Below are positions 41,920 through 50,677 of a stretch of 64,000 bases of DNA, piece after piece. Origin of the DNA: DASQHL01 sp963843685. GTDB lineage: Bacteria > Chloroflexota > Dehalococcoidia > DSTF01 > JACRBR01. Each line of letters begins with the position of its first letter. The stretch's first letter is position 1. Made by a program: the position numbers and the translations under genes. Under the pieces are notes generated by a model. It was not told the origin of the DNA. It did no database searches and saw nothing but the letters and a program-made list of their open reading frames with translations. Location: assembly GCA_963843685.1 (NCBI GenBank), contig CAWJLO010000019.1, forward strand, positions 98,046-162,045. Reading direction: 5' to 3'.

Positions 41920-42849
41920 CTAGCCCTTCACCGCGCCGGCCAGCACGCCCTGTACGAAGTACCGCTGCAGAGCGAAGAACACCGCTAGCGGCAGCATCAT
42001 CGAGACGAACGCCGCGGCCGTCAGCACCTGGTAGTTCGTGCCGAACGAGCTCACCAGGCTCTGGACCTTCACCGTCATCGGGAAGAGCGATGGGTCCCCA
42101 AGGAAGACCAGCGCGATCAGCAGGTCGTTCCACACCCACAGGAACTGGAAGATCGCCAGCGCCGCGATCGCAGGCATCGAGAGCGGCAGCACGATCCGCC
42201 GGAACACCGTGAGGTCGGACGCTCCGTCGAGGTACGCCGACTCGAACAGGTCGCGCGGCAGCCCACCGAAGAAGTTCCGCAGCAGGAACACGGCGAACGG
42301 CAGGCCGTACGCCGTGTGCGCGAGCCAGAGTCCGAGGTAGCTGTTGGTGCCAAAGACCCGGCCGCCGATGATGGGCATGTGCACGTCTACATTGAGGCTG
42401 TTGTACAGACGAAGCACCGGGATCAGCGTCATCTGCAGCGGCACGACGAGCATCGCCACGACGAGCAGAAACAGCGTGTTGCGCAGCGGGAAGTTCATCC
42501 AGGCGAACGCATACGCCGCGGCGGCGGCGACCACGATTACGAGAAACGTCGCCGGGCCGGCGATCAGGATGCTGTTGACGAACGCGCGGCCCATGCCCTG
42601 CTTGTGCAGCACCTGACTGTAATTCGACAGCGTCCACTGATTGGGGTGGAGCAACCCGTGCCACCAGCCGGACGACGCGATCGCGGCGGGTTCGCGTACG
42701 GAGCTGACGAGCAGCGCCACCGTGGGGATGCTCCACAGCAGCATCAACGCCACGAGCGCGAGATGCAGCGGGATGCGTCCGGGCTTGAACCTGGGGAAGT
42801 GCAGCGTACGGGCGGCGCGAGCGTGAGTGGCCTCTTCCAGCGTCGCCAT
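41920..42849 (-). CDS. sugar ABC transporter permease (MalG type)
   Basis: A 309-residue permease with six helices: LALVALMLLWSIPTVALLVSSV first, then YAFAWMNFPLRNTLFLLVVAML. The EAA loop is FESAYLDGASDLTVFRRIVLPLSMPA, the site that docks the ATPase. The length and the HPNQWTLSNYSQVL pre-loop are typical of the second sugar permease. Its ATG overlaps the previous stop (TAATG), and it ends three bases before the ATPase gene. Confidence 0.95.
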   Translation of the reverse strand: MATLEEATHARAARTLHFPRFKPGRIPLHLALVALMLLWSIPTVALLVSSVREPAAIASSGWWHGLLHPNQWTLSNYSQVLHKQGMGRAFVNSILIAGPATFLVIVVAAAAAYAFAWMNFPLRNTLFLLVVAMLVVPLQMTLIPVLRLYNSLNVDVHMPIIGGRVFGTNSYLGLWLAHTAYGLPFAVFLLRNFFGGLPRDLFESAYLDGASDLTVFRRIVLPLSMPAIAALAIFQFLWVWNDLLIALVFLGDPSLFPMTVKVQSLVSSFGTNYQVLTAAAFVSMMLPLAVFFALQRYFVQGVLAGAVKG

Positions 42850-43778
42850 TAGCGCGTCTCCTCCTGGAACTGGAAGCGCCGGATGGTGATGACCATGATG
42901 GGCACGACCCAGAGCAGCAACACGACGGCGAGGGCCGCACCCACGCCGAAGTCGCGGAGGACGAACGCCTCGCGGAAGAAGAGCGTCGCCACGACATCCG
43001 TCTTGAAGTGACCACCCGTCATCACCCAGACAAGGTCGAACAGTTTGAGCGACTGGATCACCAGGGTGGTCCCGATCACGACGATGGTGGGGGACAAGAT
43101 CGGCAGGATGATCCGCCGGAAGATCTGCCATTCGTTCGCGCCATCGACGCGGGCGGCCTCCAGGATCTCCGTGGAGATGCCTTTCAGCCCGGCAGAGAGC
43201 ACCACGACTGCGAAACCTGTCCACATCCAGACGCCGACCATGATGAGCGAGACGTTGTTCACCTGGAACGGCTGCGGCATCTTCTCGGGCCCCGCAGACG
43301 TGAACCACGTCTGCACGGAGTGCGTGTCCTGCAGCCACGCGGTCGAGTGCCCGCCGAGGCCGTTCATGACCGCGTTCGCGGTGCCGATGTCGGGGTTGAA
43401 CTCGTACATGAATCGCCAGATGACGGAAGCGGCAACGAAGGAGATCGCCATCGGGATGAAGATGGCCGACTTGGCGATCGACTCGTACCGCACGCGGATG
43501 GCCAGCACGGCGATCACGAGGCCGATCACGACACAGACCACGGGGAACACGACGAGCCACAGTACGTTGTTCAGCAGCGCCGAATGCGTGTCGCTGACGA
43601 GCGGCTGCGGGTTATCGATGATGAAGCGATAGTTGTCGAACCCGACGAAGTGCTTTGAGCGTGCGTCGAGGAAACTCCGGCGCACGGTGTCGATGACCGG
43701 GTACACGAGGAACACCGCGAGCAGCAGCATCGTCGGCGCGAGCCAGATCCACGGCGCCCACCACTTGCGACCTACCAT
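42849..43778 (-). CDS. sugar ABC transporter permease (MalF type)
   Basis: A 309-residue permease with about six helices: IWLAPTMLLLAVFLVYPVIDTVRRSF at the N-terminus, a periplasmic insertion of about 35 residues around HSTAWLQDTHSVQTWF, and the EAA loop TEILEAARVDGANEWQIFRRIILPILSP. The ATG at 43778 has GGAGG very close upstream. An in-frame extension to 43844 is possible but unlikely. It pairs with the MalG-type gene to form the transport channel. Confidence 0.93.
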   Translation of the reverse strand: MVGRKWWAPWIWLAPTMLLLAVFLVYPVIDTVRRSFLDARSKHFVGFDNYRFIIDNPQPLVSDTHSALLNNVLWLVVFPVVCVVIGLVIAVLAIRVRYESIAKSAIFIPMAISFVAASVIWRFMYEFNPDIGTANAVMNGLGGHSTAWLQDTHSVQTWFTSAGPEKMPQPFQVNNVSLIMVGVWMWTGFAVVVLSAGLKGISTEILEAARVDGANEWQIFRRIILPILSPTIVVIGTTLVIQSLKLFDLVWVMTGGHFKTDVVATLFFREAFVLRDFGVGAALAVVLLLWVVPIMVITIRRFQFQEETR

Positions 43779-43848
43779 CGCATCGCCTCCGGATCGAACA
43801 CACTTGGGATGAGCGGGGAGAGCACGCTCGCTCTCCCCGCCCACTCTA

Positions 43849-45240
43849 TCATCCGGCTGCCGCGGCTACTGTACGCGCCGCCTCGATGTTGGACAGGATG
43901 CTGTCCAGGCTGCCCGGGTCGCTCAGGTACTGCGTTACGCCCGCGAACTCCGCCTGCTGCAGCGCGCCACCGATGGCGTCGTCGAGGTCGAAGCGGAACG
44001 TCTTGGCGTTCAGCAGCTGATTGGCCAACGCCTTCGTCACAGGATCGGGGTAGTCGTCCAGGCTCACGTTCTTGTTCACCGACGTGAACCCGCCGATCTT
44101 GACCCAGATGTCCTGGGCCTCCGCGCTCTCCAGGTAGGTCAGGAACGAGCACGTCGCGGGGTTGCTGTTGAACGCGTACGCGATGTTCGCGCTACCCGTC
44201 ACGCCACCGCCGGGCCACGGCATGAAGTTGTAGTCATCGCCGGCCACGGCGTTCGGGAACTGGCTGGTGATGAACCCTGCCGTGAAGCTGCCGAGCGGGA
44301 CCATACCAGCGGTCGGCGGATCGGTGAACGGTGGATACGCCGAGTCCTGGAAGTTCGTGGCGTTGATGCCCGCGGCCCCGCCCTGGGAGGTGTAGCCGTC
44401 GGTGAGCGCCATCTTGCCGAACTGCTCCCAGGCGGCCTTCATCATCGGATCAGTGAATTTCGATGTACCGGCGATCACCGCGTCGTAGAAGTCCGCTCCG
44501 TCCTCGTTGAGCACGATCTGCTGGATCACGTCGGAGCCCGGGAAGCCGGAGCCGTCACCTGCCTCTTCGCCGATCGAGAACGGCGGGATCCCCGTCGCCT
44601 TGATCTGGTCGGCGAGCGAGATCAGGTCGTCGAACGTCGAGTCCGCCGTCAGCGGCGTCAGGTTGTTCGCCGAGAAGTACTTCGGGTTGTAGAAGATCGT
44701 CGCCTTGGAGTCCGCCTTCATGAAGAAGCCGTAAAGCGTCCCGTCAACCGTCCCCAGGTCGATGTATGCCTGCGGGTAATCGGCCTTGACCTTTTCCTCG
44801 AGGCCCGGGCAGTCGGAGAGGGGCTTGAGCTTCCCCTCCTTGGCGAACTGCTGGAACAGTCCGACCTCGGCCGGGATGGCGACGTCCGGCGGGCTGCCGC
44901 CTTCGACGCGCGTGGTCAGGATCGACGTGATCGACCGCGTGCCGGTGAAGTCCACCGTACCCGGCCAGCCGGCAACCATCTTGTTGAAGGCATCGAGCTC
45001 GGTACTGCCCCAGAGCCCGAGGACGCTGACGGTGCCCTGGTCGCCGCCAGCCCCCGCCGTCGACTCGGCCGGGGGCGTTTCCGCCGGGGCCGTTGCCGCT
45101 GGCGTGCCCTCGCTCCCACCGCCGCCCGCCGCCGCTGTTGCTGTCTTGTCGCTGTCGCTGGTGCCGCTGCTGCACGCCACGACCAGTGTGGCTGCTATCG
45201 CGACGAAGAGAATCTTCCAGTGCCTTCTGATGTCACTCAT
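43849..45240 (-). CDS. ABC transporter sugar-binding lipoprotein
   Basis: A 463-residue extracellular solute-binding protein (family 1). The lipoprotein signal is RRHWKILFVAIAATLVVAC with the lipidated Cys at 23. A Ala/Glu/Thr-rich linker (about 26-68) leads to TVSVLGLWGSTELDAFNKM, GGSPPDVAIPAEVGLFQQF, TLYGFFMKADSKATIFYNP and AFNSNPATCSFLTYLESAEAQDIW. It binds sugars outside the membrane and delivers them to the two permeases directly downstream. GGAGG is seven bases before the ATG. The substrate is not evident, though trehalose/maltose-like oligosaccharides are typical. Confidence 0.93.
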   Translation of the reverse strand: MSDIRRHWKILFVAIAATLVVACSSGTSDSDKTATAAAGGGGSEGTPAATAPAETPPAESTAGAGGDQGTVSVLGLWGSTELDAFNKMVAGWPGTVDFTGTRSITSILTTRVEGGSPPDVAIPAEVGLFQQFAKEGKLKPLSDCPGLEEKVKADYPQAYIDLGTVDGTLYGFFMKADSKATIFYNPKYFSANNLTPLTADSTFDDLISLADQIKATGIPPFSIGEEAGDGSGFPGSDVIQQIVLNEDGADFYDAVIAGTSKFTDPMMKAAWEQFGKMALTDGYTSQGGAAGINATNFQDSAYPPFTDPPTAGMVPLGSFTAGFITSQFPNAVAGDDYNFMPWPGGGVTGSANIAYAFNSNPATCSFLTYLESAEAQDIWVKIGGFTSVNKNVSLDDYPDPVTKALANQLLNAKTFRFDLDDAIGGALQQAEFAGVTQYLSDPGSLDSILSNIEAARTVAAAAG

Positions 45241-45663
45241 GCGCGTCTCGACCTCCTTGCTTGCGCTCCGGCGGCGTCGCTTCTTTGCCTACCGTCCTGG
45301 CGAGATCCGCGTAGCGTGATGTCGTGTTGAACCCAGCCCAGATCCTTCCCTCGACATGCTGCTGCGGGAGCCCTGACGAGAACCTTAACCCCGGGCATTT
45401 ACGAACGACAACCCTGTTGCAGAGCGGTTACGCTCTCTTTGTGTAGAACATCTGATCGATTTCATCGCGCGTCAGGTTCGCTGCGACCGGAATCGTCGCC
45501 CACCAAAAAATGCCGCGAATTCCCTCAACGTGGCGCCCCTGAGGCTGTCGGAAAACCACGCATCACCCTCACGGTCTGCTTGGAGCAAGCCGGTCGCCGT
45601 CGTACCATCGCTTGGTGCCAGGCGCCTGGCCGGCGACCGTCGAGCAGAAAGTTGACCGCTATC
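45241..45663. other. intergenic region between sugar transporter and amidohydrolase
   Basis: 423 bases separate the divergent genes. AGAGCGGTTACGCTCT (45421-45436) is a short inverted repeat (6-bp arms, four-base loop), a possible operator for the sugar transporter. Weak -35/-10-like boxes (TTGTCG, TTAAGG on the minus strand near 45380-45410) are seen. No small gene or riboswitch is recognised. An in-frame extension of the amidohydrolase to 45439 reads as non-coding. Confidence 0.4.
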
Positions 45664-46503
45664 TTGAAGATCATCGACTTCCACATCCACCCGCCCGGCC
45701 CCGGCGGTCTCTCCACCCAGGAGCAGGCCGAAATGGCCGCCTACTTCCGCGGTGGCCCGCCTCCCGCCTCCACGGAGGAGATGGCCGACTACTACCAGAA
45801 GCTCGATATCTTCGGCGTGCTCTTCGCCATCGATAGCGAGACCGCCACCGGCCGGCCACCCGTCCCCAACGATTACTTCGCCGACTGCGTCCGCCGCTGG
45901 CCGGACACCTTCACCGCATTCGGCAACGTCGACCCGTGGAAAGGTGCAGCCGCCGTCCGAGAGACCGAACGCGTGAAGGACCTCGGCCTCAAGGGCCTCA
46001 AGTTCCACCCGTCGATGCAGCAGTTCTACCCGAACGATCAGCGCTTCTACCCGCTCTGGGCGAAGGCGCAGGAACTCGGCCTCATCGTCCTCTTCCACTC
46101 AGGCACCACGGGCGTCGGCGCCGGCCGGCCGGGCGGTGGCGGCATCAAGCTCGGCTACGCCCGCCCGATCCCGTACATGGACGACGTCGCCGCGGACTTC
46201 CCGGAGTTGATCATCGTCATGGCGCACCCCGCCTGGCCCTGGCAGGAAGAGCAGCTCGCCATGCTCGTCCACAAGCCCAACGTGTACATGGACCTCTCCG
46301 GCTGGTCGCCGAAGTACTTCGCCCCGTCACTCATCACCTACGCCAACAACATGATCCAGGACAAGCTGATCTTCGGCTCCGACTATCCCGCCATCACCCC
46401 CGAACGCTGGCTGCGCGACTTCGAGACGGCCGGATTCAACGACGAAGTCCGCCCCAAGATCCTCCGCGAGAACGCCGCCCGCCTCCTCGGAATGGAGTTG
46501 TAG
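45664..46503 (+). CDS. amidohydrolase family protein (ACMSD-like)
   Basis: A metal-dependent hydrolase of about 279 residues. The start is uncertain: the TTG at 45664 gives LKIIDFHIHPPGPGG, placing the HxH metal motif near residues 6-8. An upstream frame from 45439 is open but unlikely to code. Landmarks are GLKGLKFHPSMQQFYPND, LGLIVLFHSGTTGVG (metal His), LIIVMAHPAWPWQEEQLAM, NVYMDLSGWSPKYF and KLIFGSDYPAITPERW with the catalytic Asp. This is the amidohydrolase 2 (ACMSD/resorcylate decarboxylase-like) family. The substrate is unknown. Confidence 0.85.
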   Translation: MKIIDFHIHPPGPGGLSTQEQAEMAAYFRGGPPPASTEEMADYYQKLDIFGVLFAIDSETATGRPPVPNDYFADCVRRWPDTFTAFGNVDPWKGAAAVRETERVKDLGLKGLKFHPSMQQFYPNDQRFYPLWAKAQELGLIVLFHSGTTGVGAGRPGGGGIKLGYARPIPYMDDVAADFPELIIVMAHPAWPWQEEQLAMLVHKPNVYMDLSGWSPKYFAPSLITYANNMIQDKLIFGSDYPAITPERWLRDFETAGFNDEVRPKILRENAARLLGMEL

Positions 46504-46545
46504 CTGCCTCAGCAGCCTGCGGATCCGGATCGAAGAAGAAGCAAG

Positions 46546-46571
46546 AGACCGCAGCCCTGAGGCTGCGGTCT
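46546..46571. terminator. bidirectional terminator-like hairpin
   Basis: AGACCGCAGCC (46546-46556) and GGCTGCGGTCT (46561-46571) pair perfectly (11 bp) around the loop CTGA. It lies between the convergent amidohydrolase and rpsU genes, so it can end transcripts from both sides. Confidence 0.7.
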
Positions 46572-46577
46572 GTCGTG

Positions 46578-46775
46578 CTACACGACGGTGGTCTTCTTCG
46601 CGCGGCGCCTGCGCCGCGCAGCCTTGGCGCGCGCGATGCGCCGCCGTTCGCTCTTGGGGATGAAGTGCCGGCGCTGCTTGATCTCGCGCAGGATGCCGTC
46701 GCGCTGCACCGCCTGGCGGAAGCGTGTAATCAGATGCTCGGGCGACTCACCGTCGCGAAGGTCAACTGCTGCCAC
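46578..46775 (-). CDS. rpsU: 30S ribosomal protein S21
   Basis: A 65-residue S21 starting at the GTG at 46775, five bases after GGAG. It reads VAAVDLRDGESPEHLITRFRQAVQRDGILREIKQRRHFIPKSERRRIARAKAARRRRRAKKTT. The F-R/K-R-D-GIL-E-K-R pattern and the basic tail are characteristic. The tail is richer in Arg/Lys than in model species. S21 binds the 3' end of 16S rRNA in the small subunit. An ATG further upstream would add a non-family leader. Confidence 0.9.
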   Translation of the reverse strand: MAAVDLRDGESPEHLITRFRQAVQRDGILREIKQRRHFIPKSERRRIARAKAARRRRRAKKTTVV

Positions 46776-46831
46776 GAATACTCCGTTCCTGCATGGCCCC
46801 GCCTCACCACGGGGCACCGCATTCTAGCCGA

Positions 46832-47368
46832 TCACTCCGCCGCCGTGGGCACCGCCGCGCCGTTGCGCTTGTGCCACCCGCCGTCACCCGCCCAGAGCGT
46901 CCGGATGGCGTCCCACTTCTCCTGCTTCGCCGCCTCCAGCACCTGCAGTTGCTCTCGCAGGCTGCTCTTCGAACCGCCTCGCAGCGATGCGATCTGCTTG
47001 CCAATCTCGGCGATCTCCGCGAGCAGACGCTCGTGTTCGCTCGCCCGCCATTGCGGCGGCACTGCATCAGCGTCGTCCCGGATCGCGTCGAACGGCTCGC
47101 CTGCCTTCGCCTTGCGGAAGATCAGCTTGCGCTTCCCCTCCTCGCCCGCGCAGTCGACCGTAATCCCCCAGAGGTCGCGCGACACGGTCTCCGAGACGAC
47201 GAGCACGATCCGCTCTTCAAAGCTGTACGTGATGTCCTGCTCAATGGGTTCGTCGAGGATGAAGCGGTAGTTGCCCTGGGCGGTGCTGAGGCGGAGGCAC
47301 CGGTCTGGAGAGTTGCGGCGGGCGAGCAGTTTGGCCAGCGCCTCGCACGCATCAGCGGTCACATGCAC
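46832..47368 (-). CDS. uncharacterised protein with IscA-like N-terminal fold and coiled coil
   Basis: A 178-residue protein. Its first 90 residues (MHVTADACEALAKLLARR, RLSTAQGNYRFILDEPIEQDITYSFEERIVLVV) have the strand pattern of HesB/IscA-type domains but lack the CxGCG cluster-binding cysteines, so iron-sulfur delivery is not indicated. A charged alpha-helical region (SEHERLLAEIAEIGKQIASLRGG to VLEAAKQEKWDAIRTLW) probably forms a coiled coil. It is upstream of rpsU on the same strand. Function unknown. Confidence 0.6.
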   Translation of the reverse strand: MHVTADACEALAKLLARRNSPDRCLRLSTAQGNYRFILDEPIEQDITYSFEERIVLVVSETVSRDLWGITVDCAGEEGKRKLIFRKAKAGEPFDAIRDDADAVPPQWRASEHERLLAEIAEIGKQIASLRGGSKSSLREQLQVLEAAKQEKWDAIRTLWAGDGGWHKRNGAAVPTAAE

Positions 47369-47557
47369 CTGACAGACCTCTTCTAGTCGTAGGCAACTCA
47401 GCCGGCCCGAGGAGCGGTTGGCGCGTTGACCGCCGATGGTGGCCCGCAGTCCCGCACACGCCGGGATGAATATCGTATCAGATCAGTGTGAATTCGGCAA
47501 TCGTTATGTGGCGTCGAGTTGCGGCGTCGTCAAACCGCCGGAGCGCAGGCGACAGTG

Positions 47558-47950
47558 TCAAGAGCCGGGGTGATCGCCAGACCGTGATCGGCGGCCGATC
47601 TTCCGCAACAGCCGCTTGTACCGCTGGTTGCGCGCCGCCACGTGTACGGCCGCGTCCATATCCGCCGCCGTGAGCGCGGCCAGCGCCTTGTCGGCGCTCA
47701 TGCCGTGCTTCGTCTTCCGCGTGATCGCGACCGCCGCCATCAGCGTCGCCACGCTGGAAACGACCGCAGCGGCGCCCGCATACGCTTTGTACTTCCCCTT
47801 CAGCTCAGGGAACTTCGCGACGGCGCGACTCGCGAGATTCAGCGTGCGGTGCGTCTCGGCGTCCACGTGCTCGCCTTCGGACACCGCTTCCCAGTCAAAG
47901 TCGTCTTCTATCTGGTCGGGGTGTAGGACGTCATCTGCCTTTACAGCCAT
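47558..47950 (-). CDS. hypothetical protein with one membrane segment
   Basis: A 130-residue protein with an acidic N-terminus (LHPDQIEDDFDWEAVSEGEHVDAE), a hydrophobic helix at about 55-77 (KAYAGAAAVVSSVATLMAAVAITRK) and an Arg-rich C-terminus (YKRLLRKIGRRSRSGDHPG). No domain is recognised. It lies alone between the IscA-like gene and the riboflavin operon, with a GGAGG site before the ATG at 47950. Confidence 0.55.
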   Translation of the reverse strand: MAVKADDVLHPDQIEDDFDWEAVSEGEHVDAETHRTLNLASRAVAKFPELKGKYKAYAGAAAVVSSVATLMAAVAITRKTKHGMSADKALAALTAADMDAAVHVAARNQRYKRLLRKIGRRSRSGDHPGS

Positions 47951-48013
47951 GTGCCCGCCTCCTGTGCGGATGCCCGGCCATGCGGCCGTGGCGGAGGGCT
48001 CCCCCTCTCGACG

Positions 48014-48520
48014 TTACCGGCGCGATTCGCTGCCTGGATGCCCTCGTCGGATATCCGACATCGTGTGCGCCATCTCGATCGCCGTCATCGCTGCCTCGCG
48101 GCCCTTGTGCCCCTCGGGCCCTCCCGTGCGTTGCAGCGCTTGCTCTTCGTTGTCCGTCGTCAGCACCCCGAAGATGATCGGCGTGCCGGTGTCCAATGCC
48201 GCGCGCTGGATGCCATTCGCCGTCCCTGCCGAGACATAATCAAAGTGCGGCGTATCTCCCCTAATCACAGCACCAAGGCAGATGATGGCGTCGAACCTCC
48301 CGCCCGCTGCCAACTGCTTCGCCACAACCGGCAGTTCGAAGCAGCCCGGCACCTCCACAGTCGTGAACGCCGCCGGTTCGAGCCCTCTTGCCAGCAGCTC
48401 CTCCCGGCATCCATCGTACAGCGGGCCGGTTACGTGCGCGTTAAAGCGCGCCACCACGACCGCGAGCGTGAGACCCGTCGCATCCAGGCCACCCTCGAAG
48501 CTAAGACCGCCCTTCGGCAT
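48014..48520 (-). CDS. ribH: 6,7-dimethyl-8-ribityllumazine synthase
   Basis: A 168-residue lumazine synthase: LTLAVVVARFNAHVTGPLYDGCREEL, TTVEVPGCFELPVVAKQL, FDAIICLGAVIRGDTPHFDYVSAGTANGIQ and PIIFGVLTTDNEEQALQR, all with the residues that bind the pyrimidine and butanone phosphate and the catalytic His (H in TPHFDY). It condenses the two precursors to lumazine, the substrate for RibE. It ends the rib operon ribD-ribE-ribBA-ribH. The order and length are typical. Confidence 0.96.
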   Translation of the reverse strand: MPKGGLSFEGGLDATGLTLAVVVARFNAHVTGPLYDGCREELLARGLEPAAFTTVEVPGCFELPVVAKQLAAGGRFDAIICLGAVIRGDTPHFDYVSAGTANGIQRAALDTGTPIIFGVLTTDNEEQALQRTGGPEGHKGREAAMTAIEMAHTMSDIRRGHPGSESRR

Positions 48521-48616
48521 TCAGCCTCCCGGATAGCAGCCCGCATACGACATCATCGCGGATCGGCTCCGTCTCCGCGTGGTACAGATGTCCCATTTTG
48601 CTGCAAGCTCGACCGT

Positions 48617-49888
48617 CTAGCCGAGCAAGTGGCCCATCTTCGTGCGCTTTGTTTCGAGGTATCGGACGTTATGTTTGTTTGGCGTGGCGACGACAGGCAC
48701 GCGTTCGACGATCTGCAGCCCGAAGCCCTCGAGGCCGGCACGCTTGGTCGGATTGTTTGTGAGCAGCCGCAAATTTCGCAGGCCTAGATCTACCAAGATC
48801 TGCATGCCAATGCCGTAATCGCGACGGTCGGCAGGAAACCCGAGGGCCTCGTTGGCCTCGACCGTGTCCATGCCTTTGTCCTGCAGGTTGTACGCCTTGA
48901 TCTTGTTGTGCAGGCCGATCCCACGGCCCTCCTGGCGCATATACACGACCACGCCCTTGCCGGCTTCGGAGATCATCTTCATCGCCAGATGCAACTGCTC
49001 GCCGCAATCGCAGCGCTGCGAGCCGAAGACGTCGCCTGTCACACACTGGCTGTGCACGCGAACGAGCACCGGCTCTTCGCCGTTGACGTCGCCGTACACG
49101 AGTGCCACGTGCTCGTCCGGATCCGTGATCGCCCGGTACGCGATGCACTTCCACTCACCCCATTCCGTCGGGAGCGTCGTCTCCGCGACGCGGCGAACCA
49201 GCTTCTCCTTGTGCGTGCGGTACTGGATCAGCTGCGTGACGCTGATGATCTTCAGGTTGTGGCGGCGCGCGAACCGCTTGAGCTGCGGTAGCCGGGACAT
49301 CGTCCCGTCGAGGTTCATGATCTCGCACAGCACACCGGCCGGGTAGAGCCCCGCCAGCTTGCAGAGATCGACCGTCGCCTCCGTCTGGCCGGCCCGCACC
49401 AACACGCCGCCATCGCGGGCGCGCAGCGGAAAGACGTGTCCGGGCATGACGAGGTCGTTCGGACGCGTCTTCGGATCGATAAGCACCTGGGTGGTGCGTG
49501 CCCGATCGGCGGCGGAAATGCCGGTCGTTACGCCCGACTTCGCCTCGACCGATACCGAAAACGGCGTGCCGAAATGCGAGTCGTTGTGGTTCACCATCAT
49601 CGGCACGTGAAGCTGTTCGAGGCGTTCGGCCGTCATTGGCACGCAGATCAGACCGCGCCCGTAGCGCGCCATGAAGTTGATCGCTTCTGGCGTGGCGAAC
49701 TGCGCAGGGATCGTCAGATCGCCTTCGTTCTCGCGGTCTTCATCATCGATGATGATGACGAAACGCCCATTCCGGAAATCTTCGATGGCCTCTTCGACGG
49801 TCGAAAGGCCCTTCGCTCGTCGCGCCTCGTGCTCGGTAATGTGTGGTAAGTCCGGCTGCACCGCGCCGTCGACGTCTCTACGCACCAT
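48617..49888 (-). CDS. ribBA: bifunctional DHBP synthase / GTP cyclohydrolase II
   Basis: A 423-residue fusion. The N-terminal RibB half has DDEDRENEGDLTIPAQFATPEAINFMARYGRGLICVP and HNDSHFGTPFSVSVEAKSGVTTGISAADRA. The C-terminal RibA half has RVHSQCVTGDVFGSQRCDCGEQLHLAM, the zinc-cysteine set, and RQEGRGIGLHNKIKAYNLQD with GxGxQIL-type DYGIGMQILVDLG. It makes both precursors of lumazine. The ATG at 49888 overlaps the ribE stop (TGATG). Confidence 0.96.
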   Translation of the reverse strand: MVRRDVDGAVQPDLPHITEHEARRAKGLSTVEEAIEDFRNGRFVIIIDDEDRENEGDLTIPAQFATPEAINFMARYGRGLICVPMTAERLEQLHVPMMVNHNDSHFGTPFSVSVEAKSGVTTGISAADRARTTQVLIDPKTRPNDLVMPGHVFPLRARDGGVLVRAGQTEATVDLCKLAGLYPAGVLCEIMNLDGTMSRLPQLKRFARRHNLKIISVTQLIQYRTHKEKLVRRVAETTLPTEWGEWKCIAYRAITDPDEHVALVYGDVNGEEPVLVRVHSQCVTGDVFGSQRCDCGEQLHLAMKMISEAGKGVVVYMRQEGRGIGLHNKIKAYNLQDKGMDTVEANEALGFPADRRDYGIGMQILVDLGLRNLRLLTNNPTKRAGLEGFGLQIVERVPVVATPNKHNVRYLETKRTKMGHLLG

Positions 49889-50484
49889 CAAACCGCGCCC
49901 GCCGCACGGCGGTCCTCCAGCATGGCTTCGACGTATCGCGCGATAATGTCGGTCTCCAGATTGACGCGGTCGCCGGGTCGCTTCGTGTGCAAGTTCGTGT
50001 GTTCCTGCGTGTACTGTACCAGTGATACCGAGAACGAGTGGTCGTCCTTCGCCATCACCGTCAAGCTGATCCCGTCGACGGCGACCGGCCCCTTCATCAC
50101 GACGTGTCGGAGGATTTCAGCGGGAGCGTTGACGCGGAGGATGATGGCATCTCCTTCCGGCGTGAATGAGTCGATCGTGCCGGTGGCTTCGACCACGCCA
50201 CGCACCAGGTGTCCGCTGACCCTGCCGGCGAGCTGGAGCGAGCGCTCAAGGTTCACCACGTCACCCGGCTTGAGCTCACCGAGGCTGCTCACGCGGTAGG
50301 TCTCCGGCATCACGTTGAAGACGACGCCCTCCTCATCGAAATGCTTGGCGGTGAGGTCGACGCCGTTCACGGAGATGCTGTCGCCGAGGTTGGTGCCCCA
50401 AAGCACGAGCTTCGCCTTGATCGCGAGTTCGCCGCCGGCGTGCTCACGGACCGTGCCCAACTCTTCCACGATGCCTGTGAACAT
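49888..50484 (-). CDS. ribE: riboflavin synthase alpha chain
   Basis: A 198-residue protein with the two-fold internal repeat of riboflavin synthase: MFTGIVEELGTVREH, DSISVNGVDLTAKHFDEEGVVFNVMPETYRVSSLG, GRVSGHLVRGVVEATGTI and then AVDGISLTVMAKDDHSFSVSLVQYTQEHTNL. The ATG at 50484 follows CCGGAGGAG. It dismutates two lumazines to riboflavin. It overlaps ribBA, and lies 193 bases downstream of ribD, a gap where I find no FMN riboswitch. Confidence 0.96.
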   Translation of the reverse strand: MFTGIVEELGTVREHAGGELAIKAKLVLWGTNLGDSISVNGVDLTAKHFDEEGVVFNVMPETYRVSSLGELKPGDVVNLERSLQLAGRVSGHLVRGVVEATGTIDSFTPEGDAIILRVNAPAEILRHVVMKGPVAVDGISLTVMAKDDHSFSVSLVQYTQEHTNLHTKRPGDRVNLETDIIARYVEAMLEDRRAAGAV

Positions 50485-50677
50485 GATCTCCTCCGGAGTT
50501 AGTGTCAGGTTAACGCTAAGTGCGCACACGGTCAATCCGTACCGTGTCGATCCACGAAAACATCAGCCGAACGGTTAACTTGCGGCTGTTTTCACAATTC
50601 TCACCCGGTGGGCGGTCAGCTGGGCGGACCTGGCGCACCGCGCCGGCGTGCGCCCGGTAAGAGCGCGTCGGAACTCG

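Noticed and set aside
50485..50677. FMN (RFN) riboswitch candidate in the ribD-ribE gap
   Set aside because: None of the conserved RFN blocks (such as GGGGCAGGGTGAAA) is present on the minus strand.
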